NCBI GenBank assembly: GCA_903845155.1
Contig: CAIMWN010000276.1
Location: 1 to 42,961 of the forward strand
Source: Oligoflexia bacterium
GTDB lineage: Bacteria > Bdellovibrionota > UBA1018 > CAIMNF01
DNA length: 42,961 nucleotides
Direction of reading: 5' to 3'
The notes under the pieces are model-generated. The model did no database searches, was not told the DNA's origin, and worked only from the letters and a program-made list of their open reading frames with translations. Below are positions 25,527-32,720 of the stretch, one piece after another. How positions within the stretch are numbered: position 1 is the stretch's first letter; every line of letters starts with the position of its first letter. The translations under genes and the position numbers were made by a program.

Positions 25527-25573
25527 ATATACGTTTGATTCACGCAGTATCAATGCTATAATCAAACATATAT
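25527..25573 (+). promoter_or_regulatory. Strong promoter flanked by a 13-bp inverted repeat, abutting an AAA ATPase start
   Basis: TTGATT (25535-25540), a 16-base spacer and a perfect TATAAT (25557-25562) lie nine bases before the ATG at 25572, so the transcript should begin within about three bases of the start codon. ATATACGTTTGAT (25527-25539) is the reverse complement, with one mismatch, of ATCAAACATATAT (25561-25573). The two arms overlap the -35 and the -10/start region. This is the layout of an operator for repression; the regulator is unknown. Confidence 0.7.
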
Positions 25574-26741
25574 GCCACACCTCAGAAATCGACTTATTCT
25601 CCACCCCGTTCAAAAATTGCTCCGCTTTTGGCCTGTAATTTCATTATTGGGACCCAGACAATGCGGTAAAAGCACATTTCTTCGCGATCTTCTTTTTAAA
25701 AGCACTCACAGCTTTGATTGGGTTACCTTGGATAAAAAAGCCGATCGAAAACTGGCGAATGATAACCCTGAACTCTTCTTGAATCGTTTTGAAAAATCAA
25801 CATTGGTAATCGACGAAGCACATAAAGCGCCAGAGCTCTTTGATGAGATTAAAAGCAAAGTGGATGAAAAAAGAATACCCGGAGCATTTATTCTATCTGG
25901 AAGCGTTAACTTCTCCAGGAATATTGGCATACAGGAATCTCTTACCGGACGAAGTGCTTTAATTCGGATGGACACGATGACCATACCCGAAACGCTTTCA
26001 AAAAAAGATTATACTCTGAAAGAAATGGATTTTTATCTTAAAAAGGGAGGCATGCCCGGGGTGTGCTTCACGCGCAACGAAGAAACCTCGCAAGACTACT
26101 GGGAGCAATGGATCGAAACCACCTGTCACCGCGACCTACAAATTTTTTCAAAAGGTAAATTATCTGGAGATTTAGCTGAGGAAGTACTTGCACAAAGCGC
26201 AAAGTTGCCACTGCCCCAAATTGCCGAAATCGCGAAAACCATTGGTGTAGACGCAAGAAGGGTGAAAACACACATCGAGGCTCTCACTGAGCTTTTTATT
26301 TTAAGAAAAATTGAAGCAGCTGGTACCGGTATCGGTAAAGCGATTTACCTGCCATTCGATACCGGGCTCGCAATGCATTTCGGGGCCTCCCTGAAGCGAC
26401 GTTGGCAAACTGGCTTCTTAGTTCACTACTTCAATCAATCTCAATTTATGAGTCAAAAGGCCAAACCAGTAAAATACTACCTGACCAGTAGACATTCTTT
26501 TATTGATTTTGAGATCGGACTCAACGAGTTTCATCTTTTTTGTGACAAACCAAATCCAGGTAGATCTGAACTCATGACCATAAAGGCCGCCAAAAAAGCC
26601 AATCCGAACCACACGATTTATGTTCACTGCGCGACTGACTCCTTCCAGGAATTAAAACATGAACATTCGCGATGGCTAGGATGGGTATATGGGTGGCAGA
26701 TGCTCTTTACTAAAACCAAGATTAAAACTGGACACGCTTAA
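25572..26741 (+). CDS. AAA_14/DUF4143-type ATP-binding protein (copy 1)
   Basis: A 389-residue ATPase. Walker A GPRQCGKS is at 27-34, Walker B TLVIDEAH at 77-84, the sensor-like FILSGSVNFSR at 106-116 and ESLTGR at 122-127 with a possible arginine finger. The C-terminal third (KYYLTSRHSFIDFEIGLNEF and beyond) corresponds to the DUF4143 domain, in which some members keep a PD-(D/E)XK nuclease-like core. The family is common, patchily distributed and of unknown function. A second member lies at 28271-29488; both share the ILSGSVxF...ESLTGR block. No ribosome binding site is visible, in line with the leaderless promoter layout. Confidence 0.85.
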   Translation: MPHLRNRLILHPVQKLLRFWPVISLLGPRQCGKSTFLRDLLFKSTHSFDWVTLDKKADRKLANDNPELFLNRFEKSTLVIDEAHKAPELFDEIKSKVDEKRIPGAFILSGSVNFSRNIGIQESLTGRSALIRMDTMTIPETLSKKDYTLKEMDFYLKKGGMPGVCFTRNEETSQDYWEQWIETTCHRDLQIFSKGKLSGDLAEEVLAQSAKLPLPQIAEIAKTIGVDARRVKTHIEALTELFILRKIEAAGTGIGKAIYLPFDTGLAMHFGASLKRRWQTGFLVHYFNQSQFMSQKAKPVKYYLTSRHSFIDFEIGLNEFHLFCDKPNPGRSELMTIKAAKKANPNHTIYVHCATDSFQELKHEHSRWLGWVYGWQMLFTKTKIKTGHA

Positions 26742-27129
26742 AGCAAACATTCGCCATGATTTCATTCATGGTTTGAATTCTGACCTGTGAAAGAAGTACG
26801 CCCTCCCCCCTTTCGTGTACCATCACATGATTTACTGAGCGTTCAATTTGATGATATAGAAGAGAATGATCATCAAACTCTTGAGTTTGATCGATATAAG
26901 GTTGAAGCGACTGTAAAGAAAATGAAAAAGCATCATTCAAGCTCGACGAAAAAAGGAAACCCGCTAAAGAAGGTAAGAAAAAAGCAGCTTAGAGAATAGT
27001 ATTTTTTAAGGCCTTCCCCCATGAGCTCCGACTCCTAAATTCCTAAAAATTCGCCGCCGGCTCTCGCCGTGATTGCCTTATAAATGATTTAGCCGCTGCG
27101 GCTGGGCTCCGCTCATTAGATTATATTAA
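26742..27129. other. Gene-poor stretch with degraded sequence
   Basis: No supported gene. A GTG-initiated plus frame at 26787-26999 (reads KEVRPPPFRVPSHDLLSVQF and ends in a Lys-rich tail) has no ribosome binding site and no recognisable family; it may be a fragment. A small inverted repeat (CCATGA/TCATGG near 26756-26773) is present. The segment leads into the winged-helix remnant at 27130. Confidence 0.4.
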
Positions 27130-27246
27130 AAGGTTATCGGCAAAATATCTACCGCGACTGCAAGTCGAGATTTAAAGTTTGGAGTAGATAATAAAATTCT
27201 TACTGAAAGCGGCGATAAGAGAACAACACTTTATAAGTTTAAATAG
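27130..27246 (+). pseudogene. Remnant of the C-terminal winged helix of a Fic-family-type protein
   Basis: One plus-strand frame reads KVIGKISTATASRDLKFGVD then NKILTESGDKRTTLYKFK-stop. This is the signature of the C-terminal winged helix of Fic-domain and RecG-like ATP-binding proteins ('YqkltGiS.ATASRDLk.LVekgIL...G.gRsT.Y.l'). Directly upstream in frame is TAA (27127-27129), probably a CAA-to-TAA change, and nothing recognisable before it. Only about 38 codons survive, so the gene is dead. It converges on the permease remnant. Confidence 0.6.
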
Positions 27247-27266
27247 CCGGTATACTGCAATGCGGT

Positions 27267-27455
27267 TCAGAATCGCTTAAAGCTCACCCACATGCAAATG
27301 ATCGCCATAAAAATCAAAGCGGAAACATGAATCAACACATAATGCATTCCACCGCCTTTGAGCATAATGTTTCTGAGCAATCCCAGATAGTGTTCGAGGG
27401 GAACACAATAGGCAATCCATTTTAAATAGTTAAAACGAACACGTTTTTTCCATGA
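27267..27455 (-). pseudogene. Remnant of an ABC-2-type permease C-terminus
   Basis: The minus strand reads FNYLKWIAYCVPLEHYLGLL then RNIMLKGGGMHYVLIHVSAL and a last hydrophobic segment ending WVSFKRF-stop (27269-27267). The P-L-E-H-Y-x4-R-x2-M-L-K-G pattern followed by a final membrane helix is the usual end of ABC-2 (YhhJ/YbhR-type) permeases. An in-frame TAG lies just upstream (27458-27456) and no start is available, so this is a fragment of about 60 codons from a gene of roughly 370. Confidence 0.55.
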
Positions 27456-27529
27456 CTATATCAAATCAAAGTTCTATTTTTTCGAATATTTGAGTTACAC
27501 ACATACATTGAAAAAGATGAACTATATGA

Positions 27530-27569
27530 GTGAGCGGCCAGGAACAAGCCCTAGCCACTCACATTTTTT
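27530..27569 (+). terminator. Hairpin with U-tract (direction uncertain)
   Basis: GTGAGCGGCCAGG (27530-27542) pairs with CCTAGCCACTCAC (27550-27562) around a seven-base loop, followed on the plus strand by TTTTTT (27564-27569). The two imperfect pairs are C-A in plus RNA but G-U in minus RNA, so the stem is better on the minus strand, where it would lie downstream of the secreted-protein gene ending at 27639. The sequence resembles the hairpin at 33385-33418. Confidence 0.55.
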
Positions 27570-27638
27570 ATTAAGATCATACTTCTAGTTTCTGCTTGGA
27601 TAGCATTCCTAAGTTAACTCATCGGTCAAAGAAGGCAC

Positions 27639-27935
27639 TTATTTGCCATCCTCAGTAATAATACAAGACTCGCCAGATCTAAGGGAAGGACAGTCACCCC
27701 CGTCCAACCAGCCGCTAGTAGGGTAGATAGTTCCATCACTTCTAATTTGCACAGTGCGGTGATGCAGCTTCGCGCTATGCCCCGGCACTGCACTCGGATT
27801 TCCCTTTGTTGGTTTGACGCTCACAGGAGCAGTAATAATAGGAATGGGCGTTGGCGACGATTTCGGTGCGGCAAACGAAACACCACTAATCATCACCCCA
27901 AGCATCATCATAACAATTAAATTATTTTTCATCAT
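27639..27935 (-). CDS. Small Pro-rich secreted protein (family member A)
   Basis: About 98 residues. A signal peptide (MMKNNLIVMMMLGVMISGVS, then FAAP) is followed by a Pro/Ser/Thr-rich segment (SSPTPIPIITAPVSVKPTKG) and a short C-terminal domain with two cysteines (GGDCPSLRSGESCIITEDGK). The signal and linker closely resemble the protein at 29885-30358 (SGVSFA...STPxPII.AP.S), so they are paralogs. The start is an ATG at 27935, spaced by a GAGGGGG ribosome binding site; a TTG three bases upstream is less likely. No function is known. The conserved leader and a G9 tract lie upstream. Confidence 0.7.
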   Translation of the reverse strand: MMKNNLIVMMMLGVMISGVSFAAPKSSPTPIPIITAPVSVKPTKGNPSAVPGHSAKLHHRTVQIRSDGTIYPTSGWLDGGDCPSLRSGESCIITEDGK

Positions 27936-27949
27936 CAAACCCCCTCGGC

Positions 27950-28053
27950 ATTAAAAACAAAAGTTTTCCCTCAACATTAAAGTAGCAAAACTTGCAACAT
28001 CAACTGAGATTATGTATATATTACCCCCCCCCAATTTTTTACAAGTGTGTCAA
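27950..28053 (-). promoter_or_regulatory. Conserved leader and promoter region of secreted-protein gene A, with a G9 tract
   Basis: This region aligns along most of its length with the leader of gene B (30372-30478). Shared blocks on the plus strand are CCTCAnCAT, ATCAACnGAGATT, TACCCC and ATTTTTTACAA. A probable promoter reads, on the minus strand, TTGTAA (28044-28039), 15 bases, TAATAT (28023-28018). Nine consecutive G (plus-strand C 28024-28032) fill most of that spacer. The leader between promoter and ATG is about 80 bases. An alternative -35, TTGACA at 28053-28048, is perfect but 24 bases from the -10. Confidence 0.6.
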
Positions 28054-28270
28054 AAATGACGACGTGTCTTTTTGTTTACAGCGCTGTGAACGAACAGGTA
28101 AGAATAGGATTTTCAATGACCGTCACTCCCATACGCGGGCGACCGAAGTGAGTATCTGGGGATATCAAATTACAGACATGAAAGTTAATTAAGTATTTGA
28201 TACATTTACATCATTAAATTTTTTATTTTATTCCCTGGAATTTTCAGTAATTTTCGGAGAGGGAATGGGA
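28054..28270. other. Intergenic stretch without a supported gene
   Basis: I see no gene between the promoter of secreted-protein gene A and the end of the second AAA ATPase gene. A frame at 27992-28192 on the plus strand overlaps the conserved leader and has no family match. The part nearest 28271 is AT-rich. Confidence 0.4.
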
Positions 28271-29488
28271 CTACAGCACTGCGCCCATGGGTGCCAACAA
28301 CACTCTGCCATTGACTGCTTCGTATTCATTTTTAGAGCCAGGATGGAGGACTATCATTTTTGAGTTTTCATAAGTGGCGAGAAAGCTTTTGATTGAACCG
28401 GAATGGTGGGAGATAGAATCAATTTTCTCTATCGGTAGAATTCCAACGATTCCTTGTTGATGCCTAAATGCCAGGGGAATGTAGGCACCACCCCTGGTAC
28501 GATATTGAAAAGCCTTCACTTGCTCTCCGATTGCATATGCAAATTGTGCTCGCAAGTGGGTAAAACAGAGATGCTCCAACTGATTTAATCTATTCGGTTT
28601 TTTTGAACAAAGGTGTCGATGCTCACCCTGATCTTCAAAATACAATACAAAGCCTTGCGATGAACCCTCAATTGATACACGACGGATAAGAAAGACTGCT
28701 TCAAAAACATCAATTAGTTTTTTTATAGTTGGGGTAGAGATACCCGTCTGTTTTCTTAATTGGGTGTAGTCAATGGGTATTCCTTGAATATCTGCTAATG
28801 CAATTATTAATTTATAAATATCGGTATAAGATACATTTATTTTTCGAACCAAATGAAGATCACGTTCCAATATTGTTTTGAGTTGTTCATTGAATTTAAG
28901 ATTTCGTTGCTTTTGGTCTCGAAGAAAACACACCCCGGGTAGCCCGCCCTGTTCAAAATATTGATTGATCCGCTTATGGATTACATTGATTCGAACTGCA
29001 TTTGCAGGATGATCTGCAGTAAATCGAGTAAGGTTATTTGCCTTCAGAAATTTGATCAAAATATCACTTAAGGGAATTTCCTCTTGCTCTGAAATAGTCA
29101 TGGGTAGTAGTTCAAGATTTATAATTCTCCCAGTAAGCGATTCCTTAATCACTTCCCTACTGGTAAATCTAACGGATCCACTTAAAATAAACTGGCCGGG
29201 TGTTTTATGGGTGCGCACCCATTCTTTCAGTTCTGGAAAAAGTTCTGGCACTATTTGGCACTCATCCAGTGCTGTAGCTTTTCCAGCACGTTTTTTCAGA
29301 TAGGCATAAGGATCTGCTCTTGCCTCTTGCGATTCTGATTTTGTATCAACCACATAGTATGCGCCACAGTTAGATTCAATAAACGTGGTTTTGCCCACTT
29401 GGCGATGACCAACCACTCCCACCAACGGTGAAAGCTTCATACTGTTTTGAAATAGATTGTACAGATACCTTTTTCTCTCGTGCGCCAT
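28271..29488 (-). CDS. AAA_14/DUF4143-type ATP-binding protein (copy 2)
   Basis: A paralog of the ATPase at 25572. Counting from the ATG chosen here (about 405 residues), Walker A GHRQVGKT is at 27-34, the Walker B-like ATALDECQ at 71-78 and FILSGSVRFTSREVIKESLT with the following GR at about 100-121. The C-terminal part has a winged-helix-like stretch (DYTQLRKQTGISTPTIKKLI), which fits the DUF4143 architecture. The frame is open upstream to 29536, but the extra 16 codons run through the promoter and its repeats, so the ATG at 29488 (MAHERKRYLYNLF) is preferred. It is divergently placed relative to copy 1, and the two bracket the accessory region. Function unknown. Confidence 0.83.
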   Translation of the reverse strand: MAHERKRYLYNLFQNSMKLSPLVGVVGHRQVGKTTFIESNCGAYYVVDTKSESQEARADPYAYLKKRAGKATALDECQIVPELFPELKEWVRTHKTPGQFILSGSVRFTSREVIKESLTGRIINLELLPMTISEQEEIPLSDILIKFLKANNLTRFTADHPANAVRINVIHKRINQYFEQGGLPGVCFLRDQKQRNLKFNEQLKTILERDLHLVRKINVSYTDIYKLIIALADIQGIPIDYTQLRKQTGISTPTIKKLIDVFEAVFLIRRVSIEGSSQGFVLYFEDQGEHRHLCSKKPNRLNQLEHLCFTHLRAQFAYAIGEQVKAFQYRTRGGAYIPLAFRHQQGIVGILPIEKIDSISHHSGSIKSFLATYENSKMIVLHPGSKNEYEAVNGRVLLAPMGAVL

Positions 29489-29493
29489 CATTA

Positions 29494-29548
29494 CAATAAT
29501 AACATATCCTGTTGTTTTTGTAAACTTTGCAATCATAACAGGTCCTGT
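29494..29548 (-). promoter_or_regulatory. Promoter with two 19-bp direct repeats, abutting the second AAA ATPase start
   Basis: On the minus strand TTTACA (29524-29519), exactly 17 bases, then TATTAT (29501-29496); the ATG at 29488 follows seven bases later, the position expected for the transcript's first base. Two 19-bp direct repeats (29530-29548 and 29494-29512, 16 of 19 identical, minus-strand core ACAGGA..TGTTAT.ATTG) lie 36 bases apart. One overlaps the -10 box and the other sits just upstream of the -35. The upstream copy contains the perfect palindrome ACAGGACCTGT. This suggests a repressor binding both sites. Confidence 0.65.
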
Positions 29549-29657
29549 ATTTTTTTGCTATAAAACCAATAATTCGTTATTATTTTCAGCGGACCTAATT
29601 AAAAACGCTCTACCCCCAACATGCTTACCTGTGGGCTTTACTGATTTTACAGTATAC

Positions 29658-29834
29658 TTACCAGTTACCAGCACCACAAAGTCGATTTGCAGCACCGGCA
29701 AGTACTGAATAGTTTTCATTATCTCCCTGAATGTATCCGCCACCTTTATTGCAAGTAATAGTTACCGCACCGCCACTGTTTATAAAAACCTTTGCACCCG
29801 GATGATGGATCAAAATATAAAAAAATATTCGATT
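29658..29834 (-). pseudogene. Fragment of a secreted Cys/Gly-rich protein
   Basis: The minus strand reads GAKVFINSGGAVTITCNKGG then GYIQGDNENYSVLAGAANRL and CGAGNW-stop (29660-29658). The frame is open back to a TGA at 29837-29835 but has no ATG and no signal peptide. The composition (Gly, Asn, paired Cys) resembles the C-terminal domains of the small secreted proteins on either side, so it is probably the tail of a lost member of that family. The rest of 29549-29884 holds nothing else I can support. Confidence 0.4.
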
Positions 29835-29884
29835 TCAAAACTTATTAAAAAATAGGTCTTTAGTTCTTTTAAAACGCCAGATCG

Positions 29885-30358
29885 TTATTTTGAACAAGTG
29901 AAATTCATGCCGTTTACTGTACAGCTTTTACAAGGAACATAAACGTCGATGGGCATTTTACCGATAGGATACGCGCAAATTGCCTGTGAAGCAGACGAGC
30001 ACCACGCCGAAGTGGCTGACATATTTTGTCCATTTCCGCTATAACCATCAGCGATTGTCCAACCATTATTGGCACCCGGCGGATTAGCACTCATCGTACC
30101 CGGTGGGAGCGAGTAAGCTACTTGCAACACAGGACAACTAAAAGTACTTAGCGCAGGTGTTGGGCTTGGGGTTGGCGTCGCCACTGGTGTTGGTACTGGA
30201 GTTGAATAGCTAGATGCTGTTCCACTACCCGATCGCGGAGTGGAAGTAGGAGCCGCAACAATAATAGGCATTGGTGTTGATGCTGGACGAACTGCAAACG
30301 AAACCCCACTCACCATCGTCACCAGCACTATCATCAAAAACAAATGCTTCTTCTTCAT
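29885..30358 (-). CDS. Pro/Thr-rich secreted protein with a Cys-rich C-terminal domain (family member B)
   Basis: A 157-residue protein. The signal peptide (residues 1-22, MKKKHLFLMIVLVTMVSGVS, then FA) closely matches member A. A linker of about 50 residues repeats Thr-Pro (TPVPTPVATPTPSPTPALST), typical of extended, often glycosylated spacers. The C-terminal 85 residues carry six cysteines (FSCPVLQ, WCSSASQAICAYP, CKSCTVNGMNFTCSK), suggesting a disulfide-stabilised domain. GGGGGG lies four bases upstream of the ATG. I recognise no catalytic motif. Sequence upstream (30372-30478) is shared with member A. Confidence 0.72.
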   Translation of the reverse strand: MKKKHLFLMIVLVTMVSGVSFAVRPASTPMPIIVAAPTSTPRSGSGTASSYSTPVPTPVATPTPSPTPALSTFSCPVLQVAYSLPPGTMSANPPGANNGWTIADGYSGNGQNMSATSAWCSSASQAICAYPIGKMPIDVYVPCKSCTVNGMNFTCSK

Positions 30359-30371
30359 CTATCCCCCCTAG

Positions 30372-30478
30372 TCTAAATATCAAAATTTACACCTCAGCAT
30401 AAAATTGTGCAATTACACAATCAACCGAGATTCCAAATAATGGTACCCCTCTTATTTTTTTTACAACAGCGTTAAAAT
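30372..30478 (-). promoter_or_regulatory. Conserved leader and promoter region of secreted-protein gene B
   Basis: Homologous to the leader at 27950-28053. On the minus strand TTGTAA (30466-30461), 15 bases, TACCAT (30445-30440): the same element order and spacing as in leader A, but with only a GGGG run where A has nine G. The block complementary to ATCAACnGAGATT (plus 30420-30432) is the best conserved part of the untranslated leader. Confidence 0.55.
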
Positions 30479-30567
30479 TAACCGTTGAAAATGAGCGCCA
30501 CTTCCTTGACTCTTGAATATTTCCTGACGTGCGGCCCCTTTCTGCGCTACACTTTCTCTAATCCACC

Positions 30568-30909
30568 ATGAGTCTAAAGCACTGCTTCATCAGCGTATTA
30601 TTGGTTTTAAACCTGCCTCTTTACTCACACGCCCTCACTCAGTGCGGCCCTGAGTGTCCTGACCTAGGAAAACGGGCATCAGAGAAACAAGTAGAGCTTG
30701 CACGCATTCGAATCATTCTCGCGAAGAACGAAGATCTGCTCAAAGCCAATGCTGCGGCTTCGCCTTCTCTCTTAGTCAAATTGCGCTCTAGTGCAATCAT
30801 GTCAAAACTTAGAATCGAAACTCTCCAAAATGAAAACCAAGTCATCGGAGATCAACTGAAAGCTAAAGGATGCCAATCATGTCTAGTAAAAACTATCAGC
30901 GGCAGTTAA
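30568..30909 (+). CDS. Small secreted protein with a helical core
   Basis: A 113-residue protein with a signal peptide (residues 1-22, ending YSHA). The mature start has a Cys pair (TQCGPECPDLG) and the C-terminus another (KGCQSCLVK), enclosing a helix-rich segment (EKQVELARIRIILAKNEDLL and following) that could be a disulfide-clamped helical hairpin. No family is recognised. The next gene begins inside its last 31 bases in another frame, so the two are translated together and probably work in the same envelope process. Confidence 0.72.
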   Translation: MSLKHCFISVLLVLNLPLYSHALTQCGPECPDLGKRASEKQVELARIRIILAKNEDLLKANAAASPSLLVKLRSSAIMSKLRIETLQNENQVIGDQLKAKGCQSCLVKTISGS

Positions 30910-31322
30910 AGAATCTGATCATCAATCCGAAATTTCAACTCCGTTATACCTTGTGGGTTACCGGCACGGGCCTTACGCTCATCACGGTAAATGCAATTGT
31001 GATCTACCACTATATTAGTGAAAATTATCTCACCTTAGTTGACTTAAGCCCCATGACCGACGAGGCAAAGGCCCAACTCTACTCAGAGCTTCATCATTTT
31101 ATTTACATTTTGGGAGGCATCTCCATCGCATTTATTATTCTGGTGGCTTTTTTCGGCCTCATCTTTTCTCACCGTACTGCAGGCCCGCTCTTTCATATGA
31201 AGCGGGTGTTCGAAGAAATTCGTAAGGGTAATAAAAATCAACGCATTCGTCTGCGTCCAAAAGATGAGTTTCGTGACGTTGCCGACTCATTCAATAAAAT
31301 GATGGACACTCTACAAAAATAA
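30879..31322 (+). CDS. Membrane protein with two helices and a HAMP domain, no output domain
   Basis: About 147 residues from the ATG at 30879 (MSSKNYQRQL); an ATG nine bases upstream (30870) is an alternative. Two membrane helices flank a periplasmic loop of about 50 residues, followed by FSHRTAGPLFHMKRVFEEIR and DEFRDVADSFNKMMDTLQK, a HAMP signalling module. In sensor kinases and chemoreceptors HAMP passes a signal to a C-terminal output domain, but here the protein stops right after it. It overlaps the previous gene, and its TAA directly touches the ATG of the TolC-like gene, so it may relay periplasmic stimuli to an unknown partner or act as an assembly factor. Confidence 0.82.
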   Translation: MSSKNYQRQLKNLIINPKFQLRYTLWVTGTGLTLITVNAIVIYHYISENYLTLVDLSPMTDEAKAQLYSELHHFIYILGGISIAFIILVAFFGLIFSHRTAGPLFHMKRVFEEIRKGNKNQRIRLRPKDEFRDVADSFNKMMDTLQK

Positions 31323-32720
31323 ATGCGAAATCGATTTTCGTTTTTTAGAATCTCGCTGTTTACACTTCTGTTCATAGGATCCACATCGTGGGCGCTCCCA
31401 GCCCCCGTCGCTGAAGTGGCAAGAAAGATCAGCCTTAAAGAGGCAATTGCGCTCGCGCAAGCTCAAAACTTAGATGTCGCTCAAGCCGCTCGTGGTTTTG
31501 AGCTCGCACAAATTAATTACGATAATGCATGGAGAACATTTTTTCTGCCTGCCGTGACCCTCACTTCAACCAGCGCCTCCGCCTACACCTTAGGGGCCAT
31601 TCCGGGCACTCCGGCCGCAGACAACTGGCATCAAAATCAAAATCACGGCTATCCAAGTTCAGCCCTAAAACTTTCGGTCGCACAATACACCCTCTTTAAC
31701 TTTTGGCGTGATCGCATCGCTTTTGACGGGTCAAAACTTACCTTTGAACGTTCTCAACAACTTTATCAAGAAGCGAAACGAAACAATAAAATTCAAATCA
31801 TCAACGCCTACTTTCAATCCAAGTTCAATCAAGAATCGCTCGAAGCCGCTAATCGTTCTTACCAAATTGCTCAGACCGTTTTGCAATTAGTAAAATCAAG
31901 GGTTCCGCTTAAACTCGCAACCCAAAATGAAGTCGATTCTGCCACCGTTGACATGAACGATGCTTTAGTACAGATGGAAGCTGCAAACACCCAATATCAA
32001 ACCGGCCTTTATAATTTGAACGTGCTGCTCAATTTACCGGTCACCTCACTCCTCGACCTTACAACGCCGCTAGAAACGAAACCGATTTCTTTAAACGTGA
32101 ATCAAGCACTTTCTCAATACCGACTCACATCGCCTACCATTCGCTCATCAAAACTAGCACTTCAACTCGCGCAAAATAGCGTGGAATTGGCCGAAAAGAA
32201 CCGTTTACCTTTACCCACCGTGAGTTTCACGGGACTCAATATTAGTTACGGAAGCACTTACAGTGGCGGTTACACTAACGAACAAAGCACCAGTTCCGTA
32301 CCGGGCGGACAAATTGAACTTCAGGCTGCAATCAATCTCACCTTGCCCATTTTTGGGCCAGGCGGCTTATTCGGCAAAGATACGGTAAGGACCGCATATA
32401 TTCAGGCAGAACTTGCCGACCTTCAACTTCAATCGGCAAACTTGAATGGTGAAAGCCAAGTGCGCTCATTTTTCGTGCAGATTAAACAAGTTCAAGATCA
32501 ATTAAAAACGATTCAGCAATCATTTGAAAGTTCAGCACAATTGCTTGATCGCGTGGTGAGCCAACTCTCCAGTAAACCTGCGAACCGACTTGAACTCCGA
32601 GACGCGCTTTCGTCCGCACGCGCGAGCGAACTTTCTTTTCTACAAATCACCTTCTCCTATATTTCCGTAAAGAATTCGCTTTTCCAACTCATCGGTATAG
32701 ATCCTGAGGATGGCACATGA
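31323..32720 (+). CDS. TolC-family outer-membrane channel protein
   Basis: A 465-residue exported protein with a signal peptide (about 1-26) and the OEP repeat layout: ISLKEAIALAQAQNLDVAQA near the N-terminus and a second helical repeat starting about residue 250 (SLNVNQALSQYRLTSPTIRS). Two strand-rich segments (around 60-90 and 290-320) would form the barrel. TolC-type trimers span outer membrane and periplasm as exit ducts for type I secretion or efflux pumps. No adaptor or pump gene is adjacent; instead the partners are a HAMP protein and a barrel-like protein. The start abuts the previous stop, and the end overlaps the next ATG by four bases. Confidence 0.9.
   Translation: MRNRFSFFRISLFTLLFIGSTSWALPAPVAEVARKISLKEAIALAQAQNLDVAQAARGFELAQINYDNAWRTFFLPAVTLTSTSASAYTLGAIPGTPAADNWHQNQNHGYPSSALKLSVAQYTLFNFWRDRIAFDGSKLTFERSQQLYQEAKRNNKIQIINAYFQSKFNQESLEAANRSYQIAQTVLQLVKSRVPLKLATQNEVDSATVDMNDALVQMEAANTQYQTGLYNLNVLLNLPVTSLLDLTTPLETKPISLNVNQALSQYRLTSPTIRSSKLALQLAQNSVELAEKNRLPLPTVSFTGLNISYGSTYSGGYTNEQSTSSVPGGQIELQAAINLTLPIFGPGGLFGKDTVRTAYIQAELADLQLQSANLNGESQVRSFFVQIKQVQDQLKTIQQSFESSAQLLDRVVSQLSSKPANRLELRDALSSARASELSFLQITFSYISVKNSLFQLIGIDPEDGT

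Noticed and set aside
26787-26999. GTG-started Lys-rich frame of 70 codons
   Set aside because: No ribosome binding site, no recognisable family, and it lies in a patch of gene debris.
29558-29743. Minus-strand frame of 61 codons upstream of the second ATPase
   Set aside because: It overlaps, in another frame, the Gly/Cys-rich fragment that looks like a true coding remnant, and it runs into the promoter region.
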